From Phytophthora sp. 'mugwort' (taxonomy: Eukaryota; Oomycota; Peronosporomycetes; Peronosporales; Peronosporaceae), in assembly GCA_033558025.1 (NCBI GenBank), contig JAUCEF010000004.1:1922001-1986000 (forward strand): a DNA stretch of 64,000 bases, given 5' to 3'. Below are positions 46,755 through 57,040 of this stretch, piece by piece (positions within the stretch are counted from its first letter, which is position 1; each line of letters begins with the position of its first letter). A program made the translations under genes and the position numbers. A model generated the notes under the pieces. The model ran no database searches. It was not told the DNA's origin and saw only the letters and a program-made list of their open reading frames with translations.

Positions 46755-46994
46755 CGGTCTTGAGCCTTGTGTGAAGACTTGGATAGTGATGGATGAGCTT
46801 TTGGGAGAGCCAAGCGGACTCAGATCTGACTCGTAACGATTGGTTATGGTTTCAAGAGCGTAACCCAACGTAACCTGGTATATACTGCATGTTTATGTGA
46901 CATAATTTGGTATACAGTTAAAGAGCTAAATAAGTTACTTGAGTGATATTTTGAAACAATTGTATTTTTCCATATGTTGAAGTGAGCCGCTCGC

Positions 46995-47105
46995 TGCCCT
47001 CAAAGAATTCACCGCGTCCGCGCTCTGCTGCGGAACTGGGCGTGGTAACCACCGATAGACCTCGCGACAACCCACAGCAGCGAGGGGAGTGGAGCGAGCT
47101 TCACG
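46995..47105 (-). pseudogene. Gene A relic next to the old gene B copy
   Basis: Patchy identity to gene A is visible: the CGTCCGCGCTCT and CTGGGCGTG blocks, and the G-A-G-C-T-T-C-A-C bases at the start codon. The ATG has become GTG and the frame is broken. It lies divergent to the gene B copy at 47431 across about 325 bp, the same arrangement as in the array, so it is the decayed partner of an older A-B pair. Confidence 0.55.
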
Positions 47106-47430
47106 ATCTTGTGCAAAGTGAGGCAAGTTGGTTTGTGTGAGGTGGTCGAATGGGTAACAGAACCTATCGTTTTGTTTATTATCACAATGCTGGGACCTTT
47201 CCTTGTTATTCTCCAACACGGAGTTAATCATGCTGATTGTTTGAATACCGAGAACTCGGGCATTTTTCTACAATATACACGAGTCTTCCATTTCCTAGAA
47301 ATATGTACTCGCTTGGATGATGGGATTCGCAGTCGCGGCGCTATCCCCCGTGGTGCTGACCTTAGAGCCACAACACGATTTGTCTCCAACAGAATAAGTC
47401 GAATATTTAGGCACAACGAATACCGCAGCC
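47106..47430. promoter_or_regulatory. Diverged copy of the A-B bidirectional promoter
   Basis: The first about 35 bases (CAAAGTGAGGCAAGTTGGTT and following) match the array promoter next to gene A. The rest is diverged or replaced. The length is similar to the 306 bp of the array. Confidence 0.6.
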
Positions 47431-47861
47431 ATGAAGTTCAGCGTCTTCCTGTCGCCGTGATGGCCATTCTCGGTGCTGTCACGGCCGCTGATCAACCTGT
47501 CGCCAAGACTCCGACCGAAGCTCTCGAAAAAGTTCAAGCGTCCGCGTTACCCGATGGCGTCACGCTGACTGGAACTACCCAGACAATTAAGCCTCCTGCA
47601 GGAGCTGCTGCGGTCATCGCGAAGGAATTCGACAAGGACGACGACAAGGAGCAATTCGGTTTGGGTCTTGGCGGATGGGGACTCGGGGGCTGGGGTGGCT
47701 GGGGCGGTTGGGGTGGCTTTGGCCCCTACCGCTTCGGCTTCTTGCACGGCGGCTACCCTGGCTGGGTGTATCCGTTGGGCTACTGGAACCGGTTTGGCGT
47801 TGGCCTGTATGGCGGCGGATGTGGTCTGGGTATTCCTTTCGGTGGTCTCTACTATTGCTAA
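47431..47861 (+). pseudogene. Diverged gene B copy with a 1 bp deletion in the signal peptide
   Basis: Starting at ATG 47431, the reading M-K-F-S-V-F-L hits a stop after nine codons because one base is missing relative to the array copies. The downstream frame is intact from 47460 (M-A-I-L-G-A-V) to the TAA and encodes the whole mature protein. It has two G-L-G-G-W blocks and changes such as K-E-F-D-K-D-D-D-K-E-Q-F. Use of 47460 as start would leave only about 10 signal-peptide residues. An otherwise clean frame suggests either a very recent break or a sequencing error. Confidence 0.8.
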
Positions 47862-48313
47862 ATTGGTATCAGAGGGTGTTGCAGGTCGCTCCGAGTTCTT
47901 TGCTCGGTGATGCCCCAATATGCTGTGGTCGAAGCGGTTTTCAGAAAGTGATTGCCTCTTCAGCCGATATCAACATTAGCAACCCAGCTATCTCAAGTAG
48001 GACCTCATGACTACTAGCAAAAACAAATAAATAAATAAAATACGCGTAGCCGTCTGGCGAAATATTAAGCGTAATCTTGCGTTTTGTTTCCTTTTCACTT
48101 GCTTACCATATTCGGAGCGGATACAGTACAGTATACTTCCACTTCCACGGTTGTTTACTTAGACGATTGTCAGTCAATTTATATCCCGGAGTCCATCATA
48201 ATGACTTTTTTTAATTCCTGTGCCTGCTTGAGCAGTGCATTGCATCAATATACACATGTTTTGTCGCAGTACCTGGGCGAGGTGGCGACGGGTACTACAC
48301 GTAGACTCATTAA
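47862..48313. other. Intergenic between gene B copy and CEP290 3' end
   Basis: About 450 bp with AAAT-type repeats near 48025-48040 and no array spacer homology that I can see. No gene recognised. Confidence 0.55.
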
Positions 48314-51300
48314 CTAACTTCTGCTGCGCCGCGAAGATGTTGATGCAGGAGAGATACCGCCTGCAGCTCGTGTAAGTCGCTTCTCTAGTTGACGTTTGTC
48401 ACGCACAGCTTGCGCGTATTTGTACTTGAGGTCTTCGATTTCCTCGAAAAAGTCTTCGTCGAACGCCGCTAATTCGTTGGTGAGCTTTGTGTTTTCGTCC
48501 TCCAGCTCACGCACTTGCGTTTGGAGTTCGTTGATATGTTCTTGTTGTTCCTGCTGCTTTTGCATGTCATCGTCAGCATTGGCGTTATTTTCACCCTGTA
48601 ACTCCAGCTGGAGCACCTGGTGCCGTAGCTCAGCCAGCTCCTGCTCCGCTTTCAGCAAATGACGATCTTTTTCTTTGAGTTGAAGTTCAAGCGAATTGCT
48701 CTCGCTTTTCGACGACGTGGAAGAAACAGTCTTGGAACGAAGTTTCTGCTGCAGCTTCAACTTGTCTTTCTTGAGCTCACCACTTTCGTGTTGGAGTTTC
48801 GCCAGCTGAGCTTTAAGCCGTTCTCGTGCGTCCTTCTGCTCTTTCAGCTTGCGGCGCATCGTCTCCACTCGCTCAGGCGACACCAAAGTCTGCTTTGCTG
48901 CCGCCTTTTTCAGCTTTTCATTTTCCGTACGCAATTTTTCAATCACCTTTTTCATGTTCTCGATCACCTCCTCGAGCTCAACTCGCTCATGTGCTGCCCA
49001 AGAAGACCCCTGTCCCCCATTAACACCACCCTTTGCCCCGCGACGCTGCTTTGATGTATCGTCGCTGTTGGACAGAGCACCAGCACCATACTGGTTCTTT
49101 CGTTGGAGTCGCTTGTATTCAAGGCGTAGACTTTCAACCTCCAGTTCAAGTTCGAGCAGCTTGGTGTCCTTGGCCACCATCTCTTGTTCTTTGCTGCGCA
49201 ACTCATCACCAAGCGTTAGGAGCTCCTCTCGAACTTCTTGGTCCACGAGAAAGCGCTGCTCTTCTCGTTGCAGTCGTGATTTAGGTCCGTGCCCAGTTGA
49301 ATCATCGGCATCATCGTCAACATCATTGTCACTCGAAGATATGCCATGCTGAACGAGTCGACGCCGCAGACGCTGTAACTGTGCTTCGTATTTCTCCATT
49401 TGGCCGGTAAAAGAATCTTCCCATTCCTTACGCTTCAGCGCCAATGTTTCCTGGAGAAAAGCGTTCTGGCGCTCCAACTCTTCCAACTGTTGCTTCGCTG
49501 ACGAAGAAATGACCGGGGGTGCAGTAGCTACCTGAGCCAAACGCGCCTTCTCACCTCGTACCCGCAACGACTGCAATTCGGACTCCAATTTTGATATCCG
49601 CTCGGTACAGCGTTCAAGATCTGTGTCTTTACGGGTCACATCTGCCTGCTTTTCCTTGAGCCGCAGCATCAAAATATCGACCCGACGCTGAAGCTTCCGC
49701 TCGCTCTCAAGTTGCTCGCGCTTCGCATTCGCGCCAGCTACTTCTATCGGTGCCGCTGGTGCATGAGTGGACGCCTCGCGTAGTGCGAGGTTCTGGGCCT
49801 GTAGAATCTTGATTTTTTTCTCCAGCTCCTCCACTGCTGTTGCCTCACTTACAACCTTTTCCTTCAGCAGCCGCTTCAGACGCTCAATCTCCTCTTTCAA
49901 TACTTGCACTTCGGCCTCTACGCTGCTGCCTCTCTCTTCCTTCTCCTCATCCTCAACCTTCCTTCTCCTTCGCTGGTGCTGGTCTTGTTTTTTCTTGACT
50001 TGGGCCAGCTTCTCCTGAAGAATCTGCACCTGACTCTGCAATCGTGTCTTCTCCTCTTGCCACTCGTCCTGTTCCTCCTCACGTCGCTCCTTCTCTTTCC
50101 GCTTTCTCGAATTGAAATCTTGGTTCATCGCATGCTGTGCTTTTGCGATCTCAATTGCGTGGCGGTCTTCAGCCTTGAGAAACTCTTCCTTTAACTTGAT
50201 AACTGCATCGCGTAGCAACTTCAACTTCTCCTCCTTCTTCGCCATGTCACGCTTGACGAAGGCGAGCTGGCGCTCAAGCTTCTGACTGTGCTTGTCGCAC
50301 TCAGACACCTTTTCTTGCAGCAGCACAATTTCCTCCAATGCCTCCCCAGCGCGAGCTTCAGCAAGGTCTCTCTCGTTCCGCAGCACTTCACGTTCCATCT
50401 GCAGCTCTCGAATTGACTGCTTCGCACCCTCCAACGCAATTTCAGCTTGTTTCCACTCCTGCAGAACATGATCATGACGCTCCTGGGCAGCTTGCAATGC
50501 TTGCTTACTCTTGCCAGACCTCTCCATCGTGCTGATAGTGCTCATGGCTTCCTTCAGTTGTCCGATCATCCGCTGGTTATCTTCATAGAGCTTTTTGTTG
50601 AGTTGAGTGGTCTCCAGTCGATCCTGCGCTTTATCTTGGGCACTTGAAGCCCGTACAACCGCAAGCTTCCGCTGGTACTCATTGATCAGCATATTCTTTT
50701 CTTCAACGAGCTGCTTCAAGCTCGCGATTGTCGCCTGGGCTGCCTGCTGCAGCTCAGCCTGATCCTTCTCATACAGACCCACCTTCTGTCGCATCAAAAC
50801 AGATTGATTGGGGCCGTGGTCCACGTCCCGTTGGTTATCTTGCTGCCGTCTTCCCCCCAATTCAATCCCTGTACGAGCATACTGCAAATCCAACTCAATC
50901 TCTTCGTATTTGCACCGTAGCTCACGTTTCTCGGCTTCCAGGTCTCCGTTTAGCCGTAGTAGCTCCGAGATACGAGCTTGGATCGATTCCACTTGGCGCA
51001 TGAGGTCTTCATTGAGTGACTTGATCTCACTAAGCTCCGCTTGCAACCGGATTTCCTTCTCCTTCGACCCTGTTGCCTTCGTAGTAGCTTCAAGCTGCCC
51101 CATGAGCAAACGTTCTCGTGTTTCCAGCGCATCCACTCGACTCTTTAACCGATCTACCTCGCTTTGATTGCCTCGTTGCTGTCTCAGATCAAGCAGCGGT
51201 AGTTGCACTTGTTTGTCCTCTAAGTCTTTCTCAAGTTGCTTACGGCGCTGTTGCTCAACTTGTATTTCATCTTCCAAAGCATCCAAACGCTTCCGGAAAG

Positions 51301-54300
51301 CTTCCCACTTCGCATTCCGTGCTGTCCAGTCGCGCTCTTTTACCTGCCCTATTGCATCCTCCAGAATTTGCACCTTGTCGCTTGACTTCTCTCTGACCGC
51401 AGAGAGCTCCTGCGCTTTTTTCTCCATCTCCAGTTCAAGCCGTTGGTTTTTCAAACGCGTCTGCTGCTGTGTTTCCGTGACTAGGTCGTATTGCACGAGG
51501 AACTGCTGATAAGTCGCCTTAATTTGCATCAACTGATGCTGGAGCTCGCCTACTATAGCGTGATCTTCTGAAGAAGCCATCAATTCGCGCAGTTGCTCTT
51601 CTTGCTGCTTACGGTTGCCCTGCTCCTGTACAGCTCTTTTCGTCAGGATATTAGCCTGAGACGCCGCTAGTGAAGCGATATCCTTGTATTTTGAGCACTC
51701 GCGCGCAAGGCTCTCATAGAGTTGTTCTACTTCGTTAATCCTCTCGTACAACAGCGTATTCTCGTCCCGCAGCTCGTTGTCGTGTCCAGAACCCTGAGTA
51801 CTCTCTGGTGATTGTACTAACTCATTGTCGAGGATAAATCCTTTACGATTAGCCTTTTCAAGTTCCTTCACGCGGTCTATTTGCACCTGTAGCTCGTTCT
51901 CCAATTGATTTATACGATCTTCTAGGATTCCAGGAGCACCGTCGTCTTTCCCAGCATCACTTTTGGCGCTCTTTTCTGCCTGCAGTACCATAAGATTGTG
52001 TTGTGTACGGCTCAGTATAGCTGGCAAGTTGTACATCTCTAGATACCTGGAATGTATTTCCGCATAGTTTTCACTTAGCGCGTTGTACTTCTTGAGGACA
52101 ACAGCCACCGCCCGTTGCTGCTTGTCAGCAAACTCACGCAATACACTCCTTTCCAGAGTCTTCTCCATTCGTTCAATCATCTCGTCAGCGCCCTGCTTCC
52201 ACGTTTCAAGGTATAAAACTCGATACTTCAGCGTTTTTTCCATTACGCTCCACTCACGTTGAAGTAACATATTGTGCTCGGTACTGCTGCGCCATTCGTT
52301 ATGAAGCTGCTGGTATTTTCGTTTGCGTCGCGCTTCATTCACTTCATACGCAGCAATTTTGCGAGTGAGCTCAATCACTTCCGAGCGCAAATGCGCTTCA
52401 TTTCCACTGACAAGTAAGTCGCTGCTGATTATTGGGATCTGTTGGTTTTGGACGCCTAGCAGATGCAACCCAGCTTCATACCGCTGGCACTTGATCTTAT
52501 AATCCTTGCTTGCTTCTGTCATCTGGTCCAGCTCATGACGAAGCCGAATCTCAGCGTTCGCGTATTGCGCGTGCATCTGGAAGAAATGCTGGTACATAAC
52601 TGCGTGCTGATCCATTAACGACTGGAATACCCCTTCATGCTGATGCAGTTGCTGCTGGAGCTCCTCATTGCGTGCCTCCGTCGCCACTAACTCATCCAAA
52701 CACACGTTCAACTCCCGCAGAAAGTCAACTTGCTGAATCATTTCATCCTCGCTTTCAAAAACCACGTTATCTACAGCTCCTCGAGCCACCGGTGATCGTG
52801 GAGATACAGGGCTTGCTGAGGTAACTGGATTTCCACCATCCTTATTAACAAGAGCCATCGTGGGAGAAGCAGGTTTAGCAGGTTTAGCTTCATAGTCAAC
52901 TTCCGTTGCCGTATCTGATGACGTAGGTGGCAACAGCGGGCTCGTCTGGGCTTTAAGTATTGCAAACTGCGCTTCAATTGCTTTGGCCACAACCAACGCA
53001 ATATTATCAGCATGATCACTCCAGCCTTCTCCGAATTTTGAGTCTGGACTTGTAGACGCGTGAGCTTGTTCTGCTGGTGGATGCTTACTCGCCTCGTTCA
53101 TGTGCCGTTTCATTGGTTTTCGCTGGCCTTCCACTGTGTGAGAGGGCACATCCTCTTCTAAACCAGACAGCGACACATCATTACCGACCTCATCGTTGCT
53201 ATCTTGTGTGTGACCAGGAAGTTTTAATGTCCTGTCATCTGCGCGGGGCGACGTTTGTGTTCCAACATAAGCTTGGGTGCGAGCCACACCAGCGAGATTA
53301 TCATGAGACGCACCCTGTATTCGATCAAAATTCTCTGATAACATACTGGGAGGCGTTATGTCCTTCTTGCCACTCTTCTGCTCGCGATCTTTTCGAAGTG
53401 TTGCAATTTCTGTTCGTAAATGGTAAATTACACCTTCTTGTCGTTGTGACTTCGTCTTTGCAGCTTCAAGCGCGCGTAAAAGTTCACCTCTACCATCATC
53501 TAGCCCAATATTCGGTTGTGATACCACTGAAGCTAGAGCCTGCGACTGCGCTTCCTCCAGGTCATTATAAAGTCGCTCGATATCTTTCAACAGGAGCGCA
53601 TTTTCTTCACGGCTGATGTCAAGTTTCCTCTCGAGTTCATTAACGGCATCCTCTTGATCTTGTGCTCGTCGTACTGACGAATCTCCGTCAGGTGTTCCCA
53701 CAAACTCACAATTAGTATCCAAAAGATGTTTCGCAACCTCCGGTGTTTGCTTTACGCGATCAATAAACTCTTCTACAGCACTCCATTGTTCGGTCGTTAA
53801 TCCGTGCTGCTCATACAGTTTGTGACCGGTTAGCCGAGCTTGATCTCTCAGTTTTTGCAGAAACCGTAGTCGTTCAGCCTCGAGTTCCTGGATTTGAATT
53901 TCCATCTGCTTCATCACTGCCTCGTTGATGGCCAGCTGGCCCTTAAAGTGATCAGCAATAGCAATGTCATCGTACTCAAAACTTGCAGGTTTGCCGACTT
54001 CTGCCTTTAAACGCTCGAATGCCACGTGCAACTTTCCAGCTGCCTCCACCTGCTCATTAAGTTCTTGGCGCAACTTGACGTTCATTTGTTGCTGCTGCTC
54101 CAACTGTGCACGCAGCTTCTTCTGATACTTCATCACATCCTCCAGCCCAGCTTGCTGCTCATACTTGGCATTCCACTCCTCCGCTTCTACAAGCTGTTTC
54201 TCTACGATACCCTGTCGCAGTTCCAGTTCCTGCACTAGCTCGTGCTGCTCTTTAAAACGCCTCTTCAGCGTTGCATTCTCTTTGTCCAGACTTTCAAGCT

Positions 54301-55447
54301 TCGCTTTCTGCGTTTGCAGAGCTGCGTCGACAGCACTTTTGACCACAGTATCAACATTCAAGTGCTCTGCAAGGCTTTCCAGATCGCTCTGCTGTTGCAA
54401 AATACGCTGATTCAGTTCTAAGATGGTGCTTTTATCTCGGATTCGCAGTTCTTGCAGCATCCCAAGCTGTTTTTCCAGATCTTCCATACCAGCAAGTGCA
54501 CTTCCACGAACAGTGTCCTCCTCCTCTTCGCCTTTTACCGCCTTTTTACTCTCTTGTGACTGTTGTTGCTGCTGTTCGTGCCACATTTGCTGCTGCTTCA
54601 GCTTCCGCTTTAGCTCATCCAGCTCCGCAACGAGCACCGCCTTTTCCATCTCGAACTTCGCCTTGGCATCGCTCATCAGAGCATCCACATCGCTCTCCCT
54701 CTCGTCCATCTCGATGAGCTTTGCTTCCACACTTAACTTCTCCTGCTCCAATTCGCCCATCTTCGCATGCAGCTGCGTAATCTCCAGCGTCTGTTCATCC
54801 ACTGCGTCGCGGTACGCCGCCAGCTGATCCTGCATGGCGGTGATCAACACCTGATACTCTTTCACCTGCTCCGTCATCTTCTTCATTGCTTCCTGAAGTT
54901 CTGAAGTCTCATCTCGCAGCATTTCGTTCTCCTTAAGCGTCGTATATAGCTCACTGTGTTTATCCTTGCTCTGCTCGGCCACTTGGACCACTTGACGCTG
55001 AGCCTTCAAGCACACAACAGCTTCACTTTCCAGCTGAGTTTGCAGTTCCTTTAACTTCGCCTCGAGAGCCTCATTTTGGGCTTTTAAAGATTCAGATTCC
55101 TGATCTAAAGGCTCAGCGACAGGCTTCTCTGGTGATGGCTTAGCTGTCACCTCCTTCTTGCTCTGTAGCTCGAGCTGCTGCTGCAACTGCGTCAGCAGCC
55201 CCGCCACCTTCTCGTTCAGATGGATGATCTTCTCGTCCTTTTCTAGCATCATTTGCTTCACCTGCAAACCTCGCGCGCTTGCGTCGGACTGCAGAGTGGA
55301 CAGTTGCTCGTGGAGCTGCTCATTCTCACCCTCAAGCTCCAGCAGGTCGCCGCGCAGCAGGCCCAGTTCCTCCCGCAGCGATGTGCAGTCCGCTCTCGCG
55401 CATCTCGGTCCTGTAGCGGTGTTCTCCGCTTCGTCTTGTGACGCCAT
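48314..55447 (-). CDS. CEP290: CEP290-like centrosomal/ciliary transition-zone protein (2377 aa)
   Basis: CEP290 links microtubules to the membrane at the ciliary transition zone and controls entry into the cilium. This is one uninterrupted frame of 2377 codons, close to the roughly 2480 aa of the vertebrate protein. Almost all of it is predicted coiled coil (heptad runs rich in Glu, Lys, Leu, Gln), with a low-complexity break at about residues 745-905. Family-specific stretches are recognisable: F-F-E-E-I-E-D-L-K-Y-K-Y at residues 2333-2344 (F-F-E-E-I-E-D-L-K-Y in CEP290), E-N-M-K-K-V-I-E-K-L near 2130, and R-K-I-A-A-Y-E-V-N-E followed by N-A-L-S-E-N-Y near 1090-1180. It fits an organism with flagellated zoospores. 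Divergent from uS5m. Confidence 0.85.
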   Translation of the reverse strand: MASQDEAENTATGPRCARADCTSLREELGLLRGDLLELEGENEQLHEQLSTLQSDASARGLQVKQMMLEKDEKIIHLNEKVAGLLTQLQQQLELQSKKEVTAKPSPEKPVAEPLDQESESLKAQNEALEAKLKELQTQLESEAVVCLKAQRQVVQVAEQSKDKHSELYTTLKENEMLRDETSELQEAMKKMTEQVKEYQVLITAMQDQLAAYRDAVDEQTLEITQLHAKMGELEQEKLSVEAKLIEMDERESDVDALMSDAKAKFEMEKAVLVAELDELKRKLKQQQMWHEQQQQQSQESKKAVKGEEEEDTVRGSALAGMEDLEKQLGMLQELRIRDKSTILELNQRILQQQSDLESLAEHLNVDTVVKSAVDAALQTQKAKLESLDKENATLKRRFKEQHELVQELELRQGIVEKQLVEAEEWNAKYEQQAGLEDVMKYQKKLRAQLEQQQQMNVKLRQELNEQVEAAGKLHVAFERLKAEVGKPASFEYDDIAIADHFKGQLAINEAVMKQMEIQIQELEAERLRFLQKLRDQARLTGHKLYEQHGLTTEQWSAVEEFIDRVKQTPEVAKHLLDTNCEFVGTPDGDSSVRRAQDQEDAVNELERKLDISREENALLLKDIERLYNDLEEAQSQALASVVSQPNIGLDDGRGELLRALEAAKTKSQRQEGVIYHLRTEIATLRKDREQKSGKKDITPPSMLSENFDRIQGASHDNLAGVARTQAYVGTQTSPRADDRTLKLPGHTQDSNDEVGNDVSLSGLEEDVPSHTVEGQRKPMKRHMNEASKHPPAEQAHASTSPDSKFGEGWSDHADNIALVVAKAIEAQFAILKAQTSPLLPPTSSDTATEVDYEAKPAKPASPTMALVNKDGGNPVTSASPVSPRSPVARGAVDNVVFESEDEMIQQVDFLRELNVCLDELVATEARNEELQQQLHQHEGVFQSLMDQHAVMYQHFFQMHAQYANAEIRLRHELDQMTEASKDYKIKCQRYEAGLHLLGVQNQQIPIISSDLLVSGNEAHLRSEVIELTRKIAAYEVNEARRKRKYQQLHNEWRSSTEHNMLLQREWSVMEKTLKYRVLYLETWKQGADEMIERMEKTLERSVLREFADKQQRAVAVVLKKYNALSENYAEIHSRYLEMYNLPAILSRTQHNLMVLQAEKSAKSDAGKDDGAPGILEDRINQLENELQVQIDRVKELEKANRKGFILDNELVQSPESTQGSGHDNELRDENTLLYERINEVEQLYESLARECSKYKDIASLAASQANILTKRAVQEQGNRKQQEEQLRELMASSEDHAIVGELQHQLMQIKATYQQFLVQYDLVTETQQQTRLKNQRLELEMEKKAQELSAVREKSSDKVQILEDAIGQVKERDWTARNAKWEAFRKRLDALEDEIQVEQQRRKQLEKDLEDKQVQLPLLDLRQQRGNQSEVDRLKSRVDALETRERLLMGQLEATTKATGSKEKEIRLQAELSEIKSLNEDLMRQVESIQARISELLRLNGDLEAEKRELRCKYEEIELDLQYARTGIELGGRRQQDNQRDVDHGPNQSVLMRQKVGLYEKDQAELQQAAQATIASLKQLVEEKNMLINEYQRKLAVVRASSAQDKAQDRLETTQLNKKLYEDNQRMIGQLKEAMSTISTMERSGKSKQALQAAQERHDHVLQEWKQAEIALEGAKQSIRELQMEREVLRNERDLAEARAGEALEEIVLLQEKVSECDKHSQKLERQLAFVKRDMAKKEEKLKLLRDAVIKLKEEFLKAEDRHAIEIAKAQHAMNQDFNSRKRKEKERREEEQDEWQEEKTRLQSQVQILQEKLAQVKKKQDQHQRRRRKVEDEEKEERGSSVEAEVQVLKEEIERLKRLLKEKVVSEATAVEELEKKIKILQAQNLALREASTHAPAAPIEVAGANAKREQLESERKLQRRVDILMLRLKEKQADVTRKDTDLERCTERISKLESELQSLRVRGEKARLAQVATAPPVISSSAKQQLEELERQNAFLQETLALKRKEWEDSFTGQMEKYEAQLQRLRRRLVQHGISSSDNDVDDDADDSTGHGPKSRLQREEQRFLVDQEVREELLTLGDELRSKEQEMVAKDTKLLELELEVESLRLEYKRLQRKNQYGAGALSNSDDTSKQRRGAKGGVNGGQGSSWAAHERVELEEVIENMKKVIEKLRTENEKLKKAAAKQTLVSPERVETMRRKLKEQKDARERLKAQLAKLQHESGELKKDKLKLQQKLRSKTVSSTSSKSESNSLELQLKEKDRHLLKAEQELAELRHQVLQLELQGENNANADDDMQKQQEQQEHINELQTQVRELEDENTKLTNELAAFDEDFFEEIEDLKYKYAQAVRDKRQLEKRLTRAAGGISPASTSSRRSRS

Positions 55448-55771
55448 GGACGCAGCGAGCTACTCCGAGAGTGCGCACAGCCGCATGCGAAAGTGCGGAA
55501 ACGGCACGAGCCAACAGGAGTGATGGTCTTCTGGTTGAAAAGCCGCACTTCCCTGTATAAACCGATTGGGATTGAATAATGTATTGAAATACGATCGGTT
55601 TCCACGGGAGTTTTGGGGACGGCTCGGGGGAGCCGCAGGTTCGGCCACTCATTCGTTGGGGTTTCTACTCGTAAGGTGCGTGTGGGTGCTGCCTGCTTGA
55701 TGGCTGTTACTGCTGCTCATAGGAGTATGTGGTGGATTTTGGCTATGTGCAGCGTTGTCGAGGGGTTTAGG
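55448..55771. promoter_or_regulatory. Divergent intergenic between CEP290 and uS5m
   Basis: 324 bp between the two starts, which must hold both promoters. The plus-strand frame stays open upstream of the chosen uS5m start (to 55613), but that stretch lacks protein-like features. Confidence 0.55.
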
Positions 55772-56710
55772 ATGCTTCAGCGCTTCGCCGTGCGATCTGG
55801 CGCGGCTTCGGTGGCCCGCCAGCAAGTCCGCAGCGCCGCCTTCAAGCTGCAGGTGGCGTGCTTCTCGTCCGAGGACGACTGGCGTCTCTCGGACGATGAC
55901 TTCGATGAGGGTTCGGACAAGATCATTGATAAGGACCGCCGTGACTCCATGCCACGCCGCCAGATCATGCCCGAGGCCGCCAGGAAGAGCCGCTTTATGA
56001 TCGTGGCCCCCGAGAATCGCGGCAAGGTGCGTCGCCGCCTATTGGACGAGTTCAAGAGGGACGGCGTCACCCTCGTTGACCCGGACCAACCCGGACAGTA
56101 CCTCACCCCCGACGCCGGCATCCTGCACGACATGCGCGCCATGAACAAAGAGGGCGAGGAGATGGAGTTCGCCGATGAGGACGAGGAGGCCGAGCTCAAC
56201 CTTGGCCGGATGGGTCTGTTGCGCCAGATCGTGCATGTGGACCAGGTGCAGAAGGTGACCACGCAGGAACGGATCGTTAATTTCCGTGCGCTCATAGTCG
56301 TGGGCAACATGCGCGGCGTTGCCGGCTACGCCGTGGGCAAGGGCTCATCCCCACCAATTGCCATTCAGCGTGGCACCAAGCTCGCCATGAAGCGCTTCAC
56401 CTACATCGATCGCTTCGACGACCGCACGCTGTACCACGAGGTGCGTGGCAAGTGGAACAGCTGTACGCTATTCCTGCGTCCGGCGCCTAAGGATAAAGGA
56501 CTCACAGTCAGCGACACGGTAGCCTGTGTGCTCGACTGCTTCGGCATCACGGACATCGTGTCCAAGACCCATGGCCAGCGTAACCCGTTCACTGTCGTCA
56601 AGGCTACGTTTGACGCTCTTGCCAAGCACGAGACGGCCATGGAGACGGCTCTGCGAACCGGCCACTCGCTCGTGGAGCTCAGCACTCTGGCGCGTACGCG
56701 CAACCTGTAG
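55772..56710 (+). CDS. MRPS5: Mitochondrial ribosomal protein uS5m (312 aa)
   Basis: Component of the small mitochondrial ribosomal subunit, near the decoding region. The start at 55772 gives M-L-Q-R-F-A-V-R-S-G-A-A-S-V-A-R-Q-Q, an Arg/Ala/Ser-rich presequence typical of matrix import. The S5 N-terminal RNA-binding domain starts near residue 165 (N-F-R-A-L-I-V-V-G-N then G-Y-A-V-G-K-G). The C-terminal S5 domain follows (F-L-R-P-A-P-K-D-K-G-L-T-V-S then L-D-C-F-G-I-T-D-I-V-S-K-T-H-G). The region between presequence and domain is acidic and lineage-specific. No intron is needed. Convergent with the ARFRP1-like gene. Confidence 0.9.
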   Translation: MLQRFAVRSGAASVARQQVRSAAFKLQVACFSSEDDWRLSDDDFDEGSDKIIDKDRRDSMPRRQIMPEAARKSRFMIVAPENRGKVRRRLLDEFKRDGVTLVDPDQPGQYLTPDAGILHDMRAMNKEGEEMEFADEDEEAELNLGRMGLLRQIVHVDQVQKVTTQERIVNFRALIVVGNMRGVAGYAVGKGSSPPIAIQRGTKLAMKRFTYIDRFDDRTLYHEVRGKWNSCTLFLRPAPKDKGLTVSDTVACVLDCFGITDIVSKTHGQRNPFTVVKATFDALAKHETAMETALRTGHSLVELSTLARTRNL

Positions 56711-57040
56711 GCGTGTAGAGCTAGCGACTGGATGCTGGGATTTTAAGCGAAGGAAAGGTGTTCATTGCCCCCGTTACATAGAGACAGAGCATGGTTTCGG
56801 TCAAACGTTTGCGATTGGTAGTTAGGCCCGTGGAGAACGAAGCAAACGATTACCATACAAAGGGTTGCCTGACTATTGCGATGCATGCGCTTACGTCCCC
56901 AATTTGGAGCTTCCCGGTATGTGCAGCCGAGGGTGTCTGCACCATTTCATCTATTATGCTGCGTGTCAGCGCCACTTGCAGAGGAAGATCAAAGAGGCTC
57001 TGGCAAGCCGCATTTTCTAAGATCGATCAGCTCAGGGTGA
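56711..57040. other. Intergenic between convergent uS5m and ARFRP1-like genes
   Basis: 330 bp of 3' flanks. No gene or repeat recognised. Confidence 0.6.

Noticed and set aside
47109..47430. Extended N-terminus of the gene B copy at 47.4 kb
   Set aside because: The open frame upstream is promoter-like sequence homologous to the array intergenic region, not protein.
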